The notes under the pieces were generated by a model that saw only the letters and a list, made by a program, of their open reading frames with translations, did not search any database and was not told the origin of the DNA. Positions 21,412 to 30,327 of a DNA stretch of 64,000 bases are shown in pieces. Source of the stretch: Amycolatopsis azurea DSM 43854 (GTDB lineage: Bacteria; Actinomycetota; Actinomycetes; Mycobacteriales; Pseudonocardiaceae); the NCBI RefSeq assembly GCF_001995215.1, contig NZ_MUXN01000026.1, positions 124,001-188,000 on the forward strand, read 5' to 3'. Within the stretch, counting starts at the first letter, position 1. Each line of letters starts with the position of its first letter. Position numbers and translations under genes: made by a program.

Positions 21412-22041
21412 TCAGCCACGCGGTGTGAGGTAGCCCTGGGAGAACGCGGTGGCCACGGCCGCCGCCCGGTCGTTGACGCCGAGTTTCGCGTACACGTGCA
21501 GCAGATGCGTCTTCACCGTCGCCTCGCTGATGAACAGCCGTTTCGCCGCCTCGCGGTTCGTCGAGCCCTTGGCGATCAGCTCCAGGACCTCCAGTTCACG
21601 CTGCGAAAGCGGTCCCGCGGTCGGCTGCCGCAGCTGCCCCATCAGCCGGGCCGCGACGGCGGGCGAAAGCATCGCCTGCCCCTGCGCGGCCGCCTCGACC
21701 GCGCGGAACAGTTCGTCCCTCGGCGCGTCTTTCAGCAGGTAGCCGGTGGCACCGGCCTGGATGGCGGGCAGCACGTCGCTGTCGGTGTCATACGTGGTGA
21801 GCACGAGAATCCGCGAGGTCACTCCGCGTTTCGCCAGCTCCTCGATGGCGGTGACGCCGTCGGTCCGGGGCATCCGCAGATCCATGAGGATCACGTCGGG
21901 CCGGAGCCTCACCCCGGCGGTGATGGCTTCCTCGCCGTCCCCTGCCTCACCGAGCACCTCGAACCGCGGGTCGGCGCTGAACATGCCCCGCAGCCCGTCC
22001 CGGACGACCGGGTGATCGTCGACGATCAGCAGGGAGATCAT
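21412..22041 (-). CDS. NarL/LuxR-family response regulator
   Basis: 209 residues. The receiver domain shows LLIVDDHPVVRDGLRGMF, phosphoacceptor Asp in VILMDLRMPRTDG and Lys in GYLLKDAPRDEL. The LuxR helix-turn-helix follows (LSQRELEVLELIAKGSTNRE, then SEATVKTHLLHVYAKLGV). The start overlaps the sensor kinase stop by ATGA. Last gene of a four-gene unit (ABC ATPase, permease, kinase, regulator) and probably controls the exporter. Confidence 0.93.
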   Translation of the reverse strand: MISLLIVDDHPVVRDGLRGMFSADPRFEVLGEAGDGEEAITAGVRLRPDVILMDLRMPRTDGVTAIEELAKRGVTSRILVLTTYDTDSDVLPAIQAGATGYLLKDAPRDELFRAVEAAAQGQAMLSPAVAARLMGQLRQPTAGPLSQRELEVLELIAKGSTNREAAKRLFISEATVKTHLLHVYAKLGVNDRAAAVATAFSQGYLTPRG

Positions 22042-23303
22042 CGCCCGGCTCCGGCCGGGATCGCGGGCACGGACACCGAGATCGCGGTGCCCCCGCCCGG
22101 CTCCGACTCGATTTCCAGCCTGCCCGCGAGGCGCCGCACCCGCTGTCTCATCCCGGTCAGACCGAACCCACCGTCGGCGAAACCGTTGGTGTGCTTGGTA
22201 TCGGGCGCGAAGCCCACCCCGTCGTCGCGCACGTCGAGTGTCACCAGATCCTCCATGTACGAGAGGGTCAAACCGACCCGGCCCGCCTTCGCGTGTTTGG
22301 CCACGTTGGCGAGTGCTTCCTGCGCGGCCCGGAGCAGCGTCACTTCGACGTCGGCGTGCATCGGCCGCGGGTCGCCGGTGGTGGTCAGCGCCGCGTCGAT
22401 GCGGTTCACCTCGGCCCAGCGCCGGGTCACGTCGCCGATCGCGTCCTGGAGCCTGCCCTCGGCGAGCGCCTCCGGCTGCACCGCGTGCACCGTCCGCCGG
22501 GCCTCGGTCAGGCTTTCCCTGGCCAGGTTCATCGCGTTCGTCACGTGCCGTCGCAGGACCGGGGGCTCGGCCAAGGTCTGTTCGGCGGCCTGGAGCTGGG
22601 TGAGGATGCCCGCCAGCCCTTGAGCCAGCGTGTCGTGGATGTCCCGCGCGATCCGCTGCCGCTCGTCGAGCACCCCGGCCTCACGCGCCTGGACCAGGAG
22701 CTGGGCGTGCAGGCCGGCGTTCTCCTCCAGCGCGGTTTCGAGCCGGGCGTTCGCCTCGTGCAACTCGGCGAGTGCCTGCTTCTGCTTGACGATGCGCTGG
22801 TCGGCCCGCTCGGCGATCCGTGAGAACGCCGCGGCCAGCACCGTGCTGATCACGCTGATCGCCGCCCACGCCGGCCACAGGTCCCGAGCGTTCGTGAGTC
22901 CGCCCAGGTACGCCATCGCCGAGATCATGGACGTGACGGCGACGCCCGCGTAGCGCCAGTGGCCCTTCAGGTAATGGAACGCCTGCGGGTAGCCGACGAA
23001 AGTGAACAGGCCGTACCAAGGCGCGACCGCGACAAGGCAGGCGGTCAGCGCCATGAAGCCCGCGTAATACCCGCCCTTCCCCTTCCCTTCCGGGCGGAGC
23101 GTGTGGAACCAGGCCATCCAGGCAGCGACCGCGACCGACAGCCCGATCACCGTCGGCAGCGGCACCGGCACCCGCCAAAGCGGAAGCAGCAGCGCGATGA
23201 AGAGGCAGATCGCCAGCAACGCGTACGGGAGGACCTTGAAGACCACCGTCTCCGTCCGCTCCCAGCGGTCGAACTCCGCGCGCAACTCCGCTTCGACGCT
23301 CAC
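22038..23303 (-). CDS. Membrane sensor histidine kinase (HisKA_3)
   Basis: 421 residues. About five membrane helices fill residues 20-160. A coiled-coil linker follows, then the H-box RDIHDTLAQGLAGILTQLQA, and a HATPase_c domain with AAQEALANVAKHAKAG, VRDDGVGFAPDT and GGFGLTGMRQRVRRLAG. Short-loop membrane sensors of this kind near ABC-2 exporters often detect membrane-active compounds, but the signal here is unknown. GTG 23303 has GGGAGTGA upstream and lies three bases from the permease stop. Confidence 0.9.
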   Translation of the reverse strand: MSVEAELRAEFDRWERTETVVFKVLPYALLAICLFIALLLPLWRVPVPLPTVIGLSVAVAAWMAWFHTLRPEGKGKGGYYAGFMALTACLVAVAPWYGLFTFVGYPQAFHYLKGHWRYAGVAVTSMISAMAYLGGLTNARDLWPAWAAISVISTVLAAAFSRIAERADQRIVKQKQALAELHEANARLETALEENAGLHAQLLVQAREAGVLDERQRIARDIHDTLAQGLAGILTQLQAAEQTLAEPPVLRRHVTNAMNLARESLTEARRTVHAVQPEALAEGRLQDAIGDVTRRWAEVNRIDAALTTTGDPRPMHADVEVTLLRAAQEALANVAKHAKAGRVGLTLSYMEDLVTLDVRDDGVGFAPDTKHTNGFADGGFGLTGMRQRVRRLAGRLEIESEPGGGTAISVSVPAIPAGAGR

Positions 23304-23306
23304 GAT

Positions 23307-24047
23307 TCACTCCCAGCGGAAGTACCGGGCGGCCAGGCCACCGGCCACGATCGTCCACCCCAGCATGACGGCCACCTGCAACGGTTGCGGCCAGTGACCG
23401 GCGGCGGCGTCCTGCAATGATTGCACGCCCGCGCCCAGCGGGGTGAGGTCGCTGATCGCGCGCAGGACGTCGTTCATCTCGACGCGCGGCACCCAGAGAC
23501 CGGCGAAGAACACCAGCGGGAAGAACGACAGGGTGCCGATCGCGCCGGCGCTTTTGCCGGTCGGCGCGAACGAGCCGATCAGCAGACCGATCGCGAAAAC
23601 GGACAGCGCGGCCAGCAGGTAGCCGATCAGGTACGCGGGCAGGTTCCGGGGCAGGCTCACGTCGAACGCCAGCCTGGCGATGGCCAGCACGACCAGCATC
23701 GTGGCCACGGACAGGACCGTGGACATCAGCAGCTGCGCGCCGAGCAGCACGCCCGGCTTGACCGGGGTGGTCCGCATCCGGCGCAGGATTCCTTTCTCCC
23801 GGTAGGTGGCGAACAGCTGGGAAAGGCTGGTGAGCGCGAACATGGCGAGGCTCATCGCGACGATGATCGGCACGTAGACGCTGATCGCGCTGGCGCCGCC
23901 GAGGTCCTCGCTCGGTTCCCGCATGGTGGGGATCGCGCCGAGGATGACGAGCAGGACGGGCGAGAAGGCGAGCACGAAGAACACGAGCATCGGTTCGCGG
24001 AAGAAGAGTTTGGTCTCGACGGCGGTGAGCCGGGTCAGGGCGGACAT
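23307..24047 (-). CDS. ABC-2 type exporter permease
   Basis: 246 residues with six predicted membrane segments. The N-terminus (LTAVETKLFFREPMLVFFVL) and the later FFPLVFFAGLWVPRVEM segment are typical of ABC-2 drug/lipid exporter permeases. The start has GAGGAG upstream, 10 bases after the ATPase stop. It works with the adjacent ATPase; substrate unknown. Confidence 0.88.
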   Translation of the reverse strand: MSALTRLTAVETKLFFREPMLVFFVLAFSPVLLVILGAIPTMREPSEDLGGASAISVYVPIIVAMSLAMFALTSLSQLFATYREKGILRRMRTTPVKPGVLLGAQLLMSTVLSVATMLVVLAIARLAFDVSLPRNLPAYLIGYLLAALSVFAIGLLIGSFAPTGKSAGAIGTLSFFPLVFFAGLWVPRVEMNDVLRAISDLTPLGAGVQSLQDAAAGHWPQPLQVAVMLGWTIVAGGLAARYFRWE

Positions 24048-24057
24048 CGTGGTCTCC

Positions 24058-24966
24058 TCAGGAGTCTGCGGAACGGCCGGTGAGCGCGACGAACGCGTCG
24101 TCGAGGGAGGTCTGCTCGACGCGTAGTTCGGCGGCGGTGACCTGGTTGCGGGCCAGCACGGTGGTCACGGCGAGCAGCAGGTTCCCGGTGCCGGTCACCA
24201 CGAGCCGTTCCCCAGCCTGTTCGACCGAGCTGACCTCGGGCAACGCGGTCAGCACGGCGGGGTCCAGCGGCGCGGACGGCAGGAACCGGACGCGTTGCCG
24301 GTCGTCGACGCGGGCGACGAGCCCCGCCGGGGTGTCGAGGGCGACCACCTTGCCGGAGTCGATCACCGCGATCCGGTCGCACAGGCGTTCCGCCTCTTCC
24401 ATGAAGTGCGTGACCAGCAGGATCGTGACGCCCCGGTCGCGGACGGCCTCGATCAGGTCCCACGCGTCGCGGCGGGCCTGCGGGTCGAGGCCGGTGGTGA
24501 GCTCGTCGAGCACCGCCACCCTCGGGTTCCCGATCAGCGCGAGCGCGATCGACAGCCGTTGCTTCTGCCCGCCGGACAGCCTGCGGAACTGCGTGTCCAC
24601 TTTGTCGGTCAGGTCGAGGGTGCCGAGCAGTTCCCGCCAGTCCGCCGGTTCGCGGTAGAAGGAGCTGTAGAGCTTCAAGGCCTCGCCGACCTCGAGTCTG
24701 TCCGGCAGCTCGCTCTCCTGTAGCTGCGCGCCGAGCAGCTGCCGGAGCTCACCGGTTTCGCGTCGCGGGTCGAGCCCGCAGACCCGGATGGTCCCGCCGT
24801 CCGGGGTGCGCAGTCCCTCGACGCACTCGACGGTCGTGGTCTTGCCCGCCCCGTTGGGGCCCAGGATGCCGAAGATCTCGCCTCGCTCGACGGTGAAGCC
24901 GACTCCGTCGACCGCGATGTGGTCGCCGTAGCGTTTGACGAGGCCTTCTACCTCGATGATTGCCAT
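24058..24966 (-). CDS. ABC exporter ATP-binding protein (DrrA-like)
   Basis: About 302 residues. Walker A GPNGAGKTTT, signature LSGGQKQRLSIALAL, Walker B VAVLDELTTGLDP, H-loop LLVTHFMEEAERLCD, and a C-terminal DrrA-type regulatory extension. The Walker B Glu is followed by Leu-Thr rather than Pro-Thr, a known variation. ATG 24966 begins MAIIEVEGLVKRYG; the frame stays open to 25017, but the extra 17 residues are Arg-rich and not family-like. First gene of the exporter/two-component unit. Confidence 0.88.
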   Translation of the reverse strand: MAIIEVEGLVKRYGDHIAVDGVGFTVERGEIFGILGPNGAGKTTTVECVEGLRTPDGGTIRVCGLDPRRETGELRQLLGAQLQESELPDRLEVGEALKLYSSFYREPADWRELLGTLDLTDKVDTQFRRLSGGQKQRLSIALALIGNPRVAVLDELTTGLDPQARRDAWDLIEAVRDRGVTILLVTHFMEEAERLCDRIAVIDSGKVVALDTPAGLVARVDDRQRVRFLPSAPLDPAVLTALPEVSSVEQAGERLVVTGTGNLLLAVTTVLARNQVTAAELRVEQTSLDDAFVALTGRSADS

Positions 24967-25157
24967 ACGACGACGATGCCGTCCGGCGAGGGTGCGCCGA
25001 ATCGACCGGGCGGCCAAGCCTCGGTGGATCCCTCATCCACCGATCGGTGGATGCCCGACGATCGCGCGGCTCCCGATTCCGTGGTGACAAGCCTGCGCCG
25101 ATCGGGTTCCGTCACATTGACCGGACGCTTCACGGCGACCTACGCTCGACCGGCCAG

Positions 25158-25252
25158 ACGACGGGCACCCGGAACGCGGTGAGATTCCGCGCGGTCGCGC
25201 CACTGTGACCTCGGACCAGCGGGTTCGGGGAAGCCAGACCCGGAGCCGTCGT
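25158..25252 (+). promoter_or_regulatory. Cobalamin riboswitch controlling cbtB-cbtA
   Basis: The conserved core is visible: GGAACGCGGTGAGATTCC, then GCGCCACTGTGACC, and the B12-box-like GGGAAGCCAGAC. The closing stem pairs ACGACGG (25158-25164) with CCGTCGT (25246-25252). It ends 45 bases before cbtB, whose ribosome site GAGGAGG lies at 25281-25287. Cobalamin-bound RNA normally represses, so cobalt uptake should be shut off when B12 is plentiful. Boundaries are read by eye. Confidence 0.85.
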
Positions 25253-25297
25253 GTCACCCCTGAAGAGGCCGCGCTAGCCCGAGGAGGTCCCACCGCC

Positions 25298-25504
25298 ATG
25301 TCCGAAGCGGTAGCCGCAGTACCCGTCCCCGTCCGGATCCCCGTCCGCGAGATCCTGCCCTGGGCGGTGCTCGTCATCCTCCTCTCGCTGATCACGCTGT
25401 ACTTCATCAGCGCCGAGCAGGGCGCGGTGTCGGTGTTCGCGAATTCGTACGTCCACGAGTTCGTCCACGACGGCCGGCACCTGCTGGCCTTCCCCTGCCA
25501 CTAG
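25298..25504 (+). CDS. cbtB: CbtB, small subunit of cobalt transporter
   Basis: 68 residues. One membrane helix (ILPWAVLVILLSLITLYFIS) is followed by the His-rich metal-binding tail SYVHEFVHDGRHLLAFPCH, the CbtB signature. The start has GAGGAGG at ideal spacing and lies behind a cobalamin riboswitch. It pairs with CbtA encoded 14 bases downstream to import cobalt for corrin synthesis. The frame extends upstream through the riboswitch but is not coding there. Confidence 0.92.
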   Translation: MSEAVAAVPVPVRIPVREILPWAVLVILLSLITLYFISAEQGAVSVFANSYVHEFVHDGRHLLAFPCH

Positions 25505-25518
25505 GCGGCACGCGCCCC

Positions 25519-26280
25519 ATGATGAGGACCTTGCTGGTCCGCGGCATGCTCGCGGGCCTGATCGCCGGCGTCTTGGCGACGCTTTTCGCCTACTTCCTCG
25601 GAGAGCCTTCGGTCGAGACCGCCATCGGTCTCGAAGGCAGCTCCGCGCATTCGCACAGTGCTCCGGGAGCGCATGAACACGAGCCCGCGCAGGCCGAGCC
25701 GGAGGAGGAAGAGCTCGTCACGCGCGGCGTGCAGAGCACTATCGGTCTGCTGACCGGCGTCGGCCTGTACGGCGTGGCGGTCGGCGGGCTGTTCTCGCTC
25801 GCGTTCGCCTTCGTCTACGGACGGCTCGGCACTCTGCGGCCGCGGGTGACCGCGGCGCTCCTCGCCGCCGGCGCCTTCGTGGTCGTGTTCCTGGTGCCGT
25901 TCTTGAAGTACCCCGGGAATCCCCCGGCCGTCGGGCAGGCGGGCACGATCGGGAGCCGGACTTCGCTGTACTTCGGCTTCGTCGCGCTTTCGCTGCTGAT
26001 CGGCCTGCTCGCGGCCGCGTTCGGCCGGAAACTGGCCGACAAGCTCGGCGCGTGGCGCGGCGGGCTGATCGCTTCGGGCGGGTACATCGTGCTGATCGGC
26101 GTGGCGGCGGCGCTGCTGCCGTCGATCGACGAGGTCCCCGACGGGTTCCCCGGTTCCACGCTGTGGACCTTCCGGCTGGCCTCGGTCGGCACGCAGGTGG
26201 TGCTCTGGACCGCGCTCGGCCTGACCTTCGGGGCCCTGGCCGAGAAGGCGTTGAAGAGCAAGGAAGCCGTACCCGGTTAG
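25519..26280 (+). CDS. cbtA: CbtA, cobalt transporter subunit
   Basis: 253 residues with about five to six membrane helices. After the first helix (MLAGLIAGVLATLFAYFLGE) an external His/Glu-rich loop, AHSHSAPGAHEHEPAQAEPE, should bind Co2+. This layout defines CbtA. It sits in the riboswitch-controlled cbtBA unit, and its stop overlaps the convergent cobQ stop by four bases, tying cobalt supply to the cobalamin locus. Confidence 0.92.
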   Translation: MMRTLLVRGMLAGLIAGVLATLFAYFLGEPSVETAIGLEGSSAHSHSAPGAHEHEPAQAEPEEEELVTRGVQSTIGLLTGVGLYGVAVGGLFSLAFAFVYGRLGTLRPRVTAALLAAGAFVVVFLVPFLKYPGNPPAVGQAGTIGSRTSLYFGFVALSLLIGLLAAAFGRKLADKLGAWRGGLIASGGYIVLIGVAAALLPSIDEVPDGFPGSTLWTFRLASVGTQVVLWTALGLTFGALAEKALKSKEAVPG

Positions 26281-27734
26281 ACCCCGGGCGGCACGAACGG
26301 CAGGCCGCCGTCGGCACCGTCTTCGATCAGCCGCAGCAGTCCCGCCGTGTCGACGTGCTCCTCGACGGCGTCGGCGAGCCTGTCGAGCATGGCCTCCCGC
26401 AGCGAGCCGAAGCCCGGTGCCCCGGCGGCCGGTGACCAGTCCGCGACCTCGCCCAGCCAGGCGCGGCGGAAGCCGTCGTTCTCGAAGGCGCCGTGCCACA
26501 TCGTGCCCCACACCGCGCCCCGCCGATATCCGTCCAAAAAGGACTCGGCGGGGCCGGTGGCGGTCACGGTGCCGTGGTGGATTTCGTACGCCTCGACGGG
26601 CTGCCCGCGCCACTCGCCCGCCGGGCGGGCGAGCACCTTGTCCGCACTGAACGAGACCCGCGTCGGCAGCAGCCCGAGACCGGGCACCGTACCGGCGCCG
26701 GATTCGACGTCGTCCTCGATCTCGGCGGCCAGCATCTGATAGCCGCCGCAGATCCCCAGCACCGGACGGCCCGCCTCGGCCCGCGCGCGGACGGCGTCCG
26801 CCAGGCCGCGGGCCCGCAGCCACGCCAGGTCGTCCACGGTCGCGCGAGATCCTGGCAGGATCACCACGTCGGCGGACCGGACCGTGTCCGGATCGGCCGT
26901 CAGCGCGACCGAGACGCCGGGCTCGGCGGCGAGCGCGTCGACGTCGGTCGCGTTGGAGGCGCGCGGAAAACGCACGACGGCGATCCGCAGGGATCCGCCG
27001 GAAGCGCCCCAGCCCGCGGCGGCCAGCGCGTCCTCCGAGTCGATCCACACCTGGTCGAGCCAGGGCAGCACGCCGAAGACCTCGCGACCGGTGAGCTTCT
27101 CCAACGTCTCCAGCCCCGGCCGCAGCAGACCGACGTCACCGCGGAACTTGTTGACCAGCCAGCCCGAAACCAGCGCCTGGTCCTCCGCGGACAGAAGGGC
27201 GAGGGTGCCGAACATCGCGGCCATGACGCCGCCGCGGTCGATGTCGCCGACGACGACCACCGGCAAGCCGAAACGCCGCGCCAGCCCCATGTTGACGTAG
27301 TCGCCCTCGCGCAGGTTGATCTCGGCCGGGCTGCCCGCGCCCTCGCACAGCACGACGTCGAAGCGTCGCCGCAACGAAGAGAACGTGTCGAAGGCGATCT
27401 CGGCGAGGCCGGCCCGGCCGGTCGCGTACTCCCCCGCTTCCAGCGTGCCGAACGGTTTCCCGAGCGCGACGACGTGGCTGCGACGGTCGCTCCCGGGTTT
27501 CAGCAGCACCGGGTTCATCGCGGCCTCGGGTTCGACCCGGGCGGCCCGCGCCTGGAGCCATTGCGCGCGGCCGATCTCGGCGCCGTCCGCGCACACCATC
27601 GAGTTGTTCGACATGTTCTGCGACTTGAAGGGCGCGACCCGCACGCCCCGGCGCGCGAGCCAGCGGCACAACGCGGCGGTGACCAGGCTCTTGCCCGCGT
27701 CCGACGTCGTCCCCGCGACGAGCAGGCCGCTCAC
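26277..27734 (-). CDS. cobQ: Cobyric acid synthase
   Basis: 485 residues. It amidates carboxylates b, d, e and g of adenosylcobyrinic acid a,c-diamide with glutamine and ATP. The N-terminal dethiobiotin-synthetase-like domain has the P-loop GTTSDAGKSLVTAAL and the CobQ motif PFKSQNMSNNSMV. The C-terminal triad amidotransferase shows the nucleophile Cys in VLGICGGYQML and a late His in WGTMWHGAFEN. Its start overlaps the cobD stop by four bases. Confidence 0.95.
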   Translation of the reverse strand: MSGLLVAGTTSDAGKSLVTAALCRWLARRGVRVAPFKSQNMSNNSMVCADGAEIGRAQWLQARAARVEPEAAMNPVLLKPGSDRRSHVVALGKPFGTLEAGEYATGRAGLAEIAFDTFSSLRRRFDVVLCEGAGSPAEINLREGDYVNMGLARRFGLPVVVVGDIDRGGVMAAMFGTLALLSAEDQALVSGWLVNKFRGDVGLLRPGLETLEKLTGREVFGVLPWLDQVWIDSEDALAAAGWGASGGSLRIAVVRFPRASNATDVDALAAEPGVSVALTADPDTVRSADVVILPGSRATVDDLAWLRARGLADAVRARAEAGRPVLGICGGYQMLAAEIEDDVESGAGTVPGLGLLPTRVSFSADKVLARPAGEWRGQPVEAYEIHHGTVTATGPAESFLDGYRRGAVWGTMWHGAFENDGFRRAWLGEVADWSPAAGAPGFGSLREAMLDRLADAVEEHVDTAGLLRLIEDGADGGLPFVPPGV

Positions 27735-28663
27735 CGCGTGACCGCGACCGCGACGGCGAGCGCGGCCAGTCCGACCGCGCGCGAAAGCCGGACCGCGCGG
27801 CGCACGTCCACCGGTTCCGGTTCGCGGCCGTCGCCGAGGACGCCGCGGCGTTCGGTGCGGCCGCCGTAGCTGTTCGTCCCGCCCAGCCGGACCCCGAGCG
27901 CGCCCGCGAAGGCGGCCTCGACCTGGCCCGCGTTCGGGCTCGGATGATGTTTCCCGTCACGGCGCCAGACGCGGAACGCGGCTTTGGCGAACCCGCCCGC
28001 GAGCGGGGCGGACGCCACGGTCAGCGCCGCGCCGACGCGCGAGGGCACCAGGTTCGCGAGGTCGTCCGCCCTGGCCGACGCCCAGCCGAAGTTGGCGTAC
28101 TTCGGCGAGCGGTAGCCGACCATCGCGTCGAGCGTGTTGAGCGCGCGGTAGCCCAGCAGGCCGGGGATCCCGGCGACCGCTCCCCACAGCAACGGCGCGA
28201 CGACGGCGTCCGAAGTGTTCTCCGCGATGGACTCGGTGGTGGCGCGCGCGAGTTGTCCGGTGTCGAGATCGGTGGCGTCGCGGGCGCACAGATGCGACAG
28301 CCGCCGCCGCGCGGCGGGCAGGTCGCCGTCGTCGAGCAGCCGGGCCATGTGCGCGCCCTCGGCCGCGAGCCCCCGGCCGCCCAGAACCACCCAAGTGGAC
28401 GCCGCGGTGAGCGCGAACCGCGCGAAAGGACGCTTTCGGGTCACGAGCTGCGCCGCGACACCCAATCCGGTGACGGTGCCCGCGCAGACCGCGGTGTACG
28501 CCGCGCCCCGCACCTTCGAATCCGCCCAAACCCGCTGCTCAAGGGCTTGCGCGGCGCGGCCGAAGCCGGCGACGGGATGCCTCCGCCGCGGATCTCCGAA
28601 CACGGCGTCGGCGACGTAACCGGTAACGAGTCCGGCTGCGGTGGCGGCTTGTCGGAGTGGCAC
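27731..28663 (-). CDS. cobD: Adenosylcobinamide-phosphate synthase (CobD/CbiB)
   Basis: About 310 residues, multi-pass membrane protein that attaches the aminopropanol arm to cobyric acid. Motifs: GYVADAVFGDPRRRHPVAGFGR, DTGQLARATTESIAENTSDA, and LDAMVGYRSPKYANFGWASA. I place the start at GTG 28663 (VPLRQAATAAGLV); the open frame reaches 28717. It is coupled to cobQ, and divergent from cobU with 36 bases between starts. Confidence 0.94.
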   Translation of the reverse strand: MPLRQAATAAGLVTGYVADAVFGDPRRRHPVAGFGRAAQALEQRVWADSKVRGAAYTAVCAGTVTGLGVAAQLVTRKRPFARFALTAASTWVVLGGRGLAAEGAHMARLLDDGDLPAARRRLSHLCARDATDLDTGQLARATTESIAENTSDAVVAPLLWGAVAGIPGLLGYRALNTLDAMVGYRSPKYANFGWASARADDLANLVPSRVGAALTVASAPLAGGFAKAAFRVWRRDGKHHPSPNAGQVEAAFAGALGVRLGGTNSYGGRTERRGVLGDGREPEPVDVRRAVRLSRAVGLAALAVAVAVTR

Positions 28664-28699
28664 GTGGCGAACCGTAGCGCGTGCACGAGAATGCGGGGT

Positions 28700-29305
28700 A
28701 TGACCAAGCTGACGCATCGCCTCGCGGGGGTTCTCGAGTCCCTCGCGAGGGCACTTCGCCGCTACTCGCGCGACGACGGCAAGGTGCTGATACTGGGCGG
28801 CGTCCGCTCTGGGAAGTCACACCATGCCGAGGGCCTCGCGTCCCGCCACCCGCACCTGACCTACGTCGCGCCCGGACTGCCGCCGAGCGCCGAGGACCCC
28901 GAATGGGCCGCCCGGGTGGCCGCGCACCGCGCGCGACGGCCCGCCAACTGGAAGACGATCGAGACCACCGATCTGGCCACGGTGCTGCGCACGGCGACGC
29001 ATCCGCTGCTCATCGACTGCCTCGGCACCTGGATCAGCCGGGTGCTCGACGAGGTCGGCGCCTGGGAGCAGCGCAAGGGCTGGGAACGGCGGCTCGACGA
29101 CCGCCTCGAAGACTTCCTCGCGGCGTGGGCGCAGGCCGACGTGCCGGTGATCGCGGTCAGCAACGAGGTCGGCAGCGGTGTGGTGCCCGCGACGGTCTCC
29201 GGGCGCCTGTTCCGTGATGTGCTGGGCGCGTTGAACAATCGGGTGTCCGCCGGGTCCGACCGGACCGTGCTGGTCGTCGCCGGACGGATGCTGGACCTGC
29301 CTTAG
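28700..29305 (+). CDS. cobU: Adenosylcobinamide kinase/adenosylcobinamide-phosphate guanylyltransferase
   Basis: About 201 residues. It phosphorylates adenosylcobinamide and then adds GMP. The P-loop is LGGVRSGKSHHAEGLA, followed by WKTIETTDLATVL, LIDCLGTWISRVL and the late SNEVGSGVVPATVSGRLFRD, all CobU hallmarks. ATG 28700 gives a 25-residue Arg-rich lead before the domain; ATG 28691 is an in-frame alternative. Followed by cobT after an 8-base gap. Confidence 0.93.
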   Translation: MTKLTHRLAGVLESLARALRRYSRDDGKVLILGGVRSGKSHHAEGLASRHPHLTYVAPGLPPSAEDPEWAARVAAHRARRPANWKTIETTDLATVLRTATHPLLIDCLGTWISRVLDEVGAWEQRKGWERRLDDRLEDFLAAWAQADVPVIAVSNEVGSGVVPATVSGRLFRDVLGALNNRVSAGSDRTVLVVAGRMLDLP

Positions 29306-29313
29306 GAGTCGCC

Positions 29314-30327
29314 ATGCGTATCGCCATCCCGGACGCCGCCGCCGAAGCCGCCGCGCGGACGAGGCTCGACGGCCTGGTCAAACCGCTGGGTTCGCTCGGC
29401 AGGCTCGAAGACCTGGCCGCCTGGCTCAGCGCGGCGCACGGCACCGTCCCGCCGCGACCGCTCGACGACGTCCGCGTGGTCGTGTTCGCCGGTGACCACG
29501 GGGTTTCCGCGATGTCGGCGTATCCGCGCGAGGTCACCGCGGCGATGGTCCGGGTTTTCCTTGCCGGGAAGAGTGGGGTCGGCGTGCTGGCCGCGCAGGC
29601 CGGGGCGAAGGTGCGGGCGCTGGACATCGCCGTGGACTGGGACGGCGCGGACGTCCCGGCCGAGGTCACCGCGCACAAGGTCCGGCGGGGTTCCGGTTCG
29701 ATCGACGTCGAGGACGCGCTCGCCGAGGGTGAGGCGCGGACGGCGTTCGAGCACGGGCTGGCGATCGCGGACGAGGAGATCGACGGCGGCGCGGATCTGC
29801 TCATCCCCGGTGACATGGGGATCGGCAACACGACGATCTGCGCGGCCGTGGTCGCTTCGGTGCTCGGTCTGGCGGCGGAAGAGGTCGTCGGCACCGGCAC
29901 CGGGATCGACGAGGACGGGCGGGCGCGGAAGGTCGCGGTCGTCGAGGCCGCGTTGACCAGGGCCGGTGCGGTGAAGGACCCCTTCGCGGTGCTGACCGCT
30001 CTGGGCAGCGCCTGTCTCGCCGCGACGGCGGGCTTTCTCGTGCAGGCCGCGGTCCGCGGGGTGCCGGTGCTGCTCGATGGCGTCTTCTCCGGAGCCGCGG
30101 CGCTCGTGGCGCGCGAGATCGCGCCGGGGGCCGAGCGGTGGTGGCTGGCCGGGCACCGGTCGACCGAACCGTCGCAGGCGTACGCGTTGAAGGCGCTCGG
30201 GCTCGAACCGATCCTCGATCTCGGGCTGCGGCTCGGCGAGGGCAGCGGCGCCGTGCAGGCGGTGCCGACGTTGCGGGCGGCGCGGGCGATCCTCGCGGAC
30301 ATGGGCCTGCTGGCGGATCTGGCTTGA
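29314..30327 (+). CDS. cobT: Nicotinate-nucleotide-dimethylbenzimidazole phosphoribosyltransferase
   Basis: 337 residues. It makes alpha-ribazole phosphate, the lower ligand of cobalamin. Family motifs: RLDGLVKPLGSLGRLEDLAA at the N-terminus, VVFAGDHGVSAMSAYP, GDMGIGNTTICAAV, and AGHRSTEPSQAYALKALGL near the C-terminus, with the catalytic Glu in the LGEGSGAVQAVPTL region. Its stop overlaps the cobS start (TTGA), so CobU-CobT-CobS form a nucleotide-loop assembly unit. Confidence 0.95.
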   Translation: MRIAIPDAAAEAAARTRLDGLVKPLGSLGRLEDLAAWLSAAHGTVPPRPLDDVRVVVFAGDHGVSAMSAYPREVTAAMVRVFLAGKSGVGVLAAQAGAKVRALDIAVDWDGADVPAEVTAHKVRRGSGSIDVEDALAEGEARTAFEHGLAIADEEIDGGADLLIPGDMGIGNTTICAAVVASVLGLAAEEVVGTGTGIDEDGRARKVAVVEAALTRAGAVKDPFAVLTALGSACLAATAGFLVQAAVRGVPVLLDGVFSGAAALVAREIAPGAERWWLAGHRSTEPSQAYALKALGLEPILDLGLRLGEGSGAVQAVPTLRAARAILADMGLLADLA

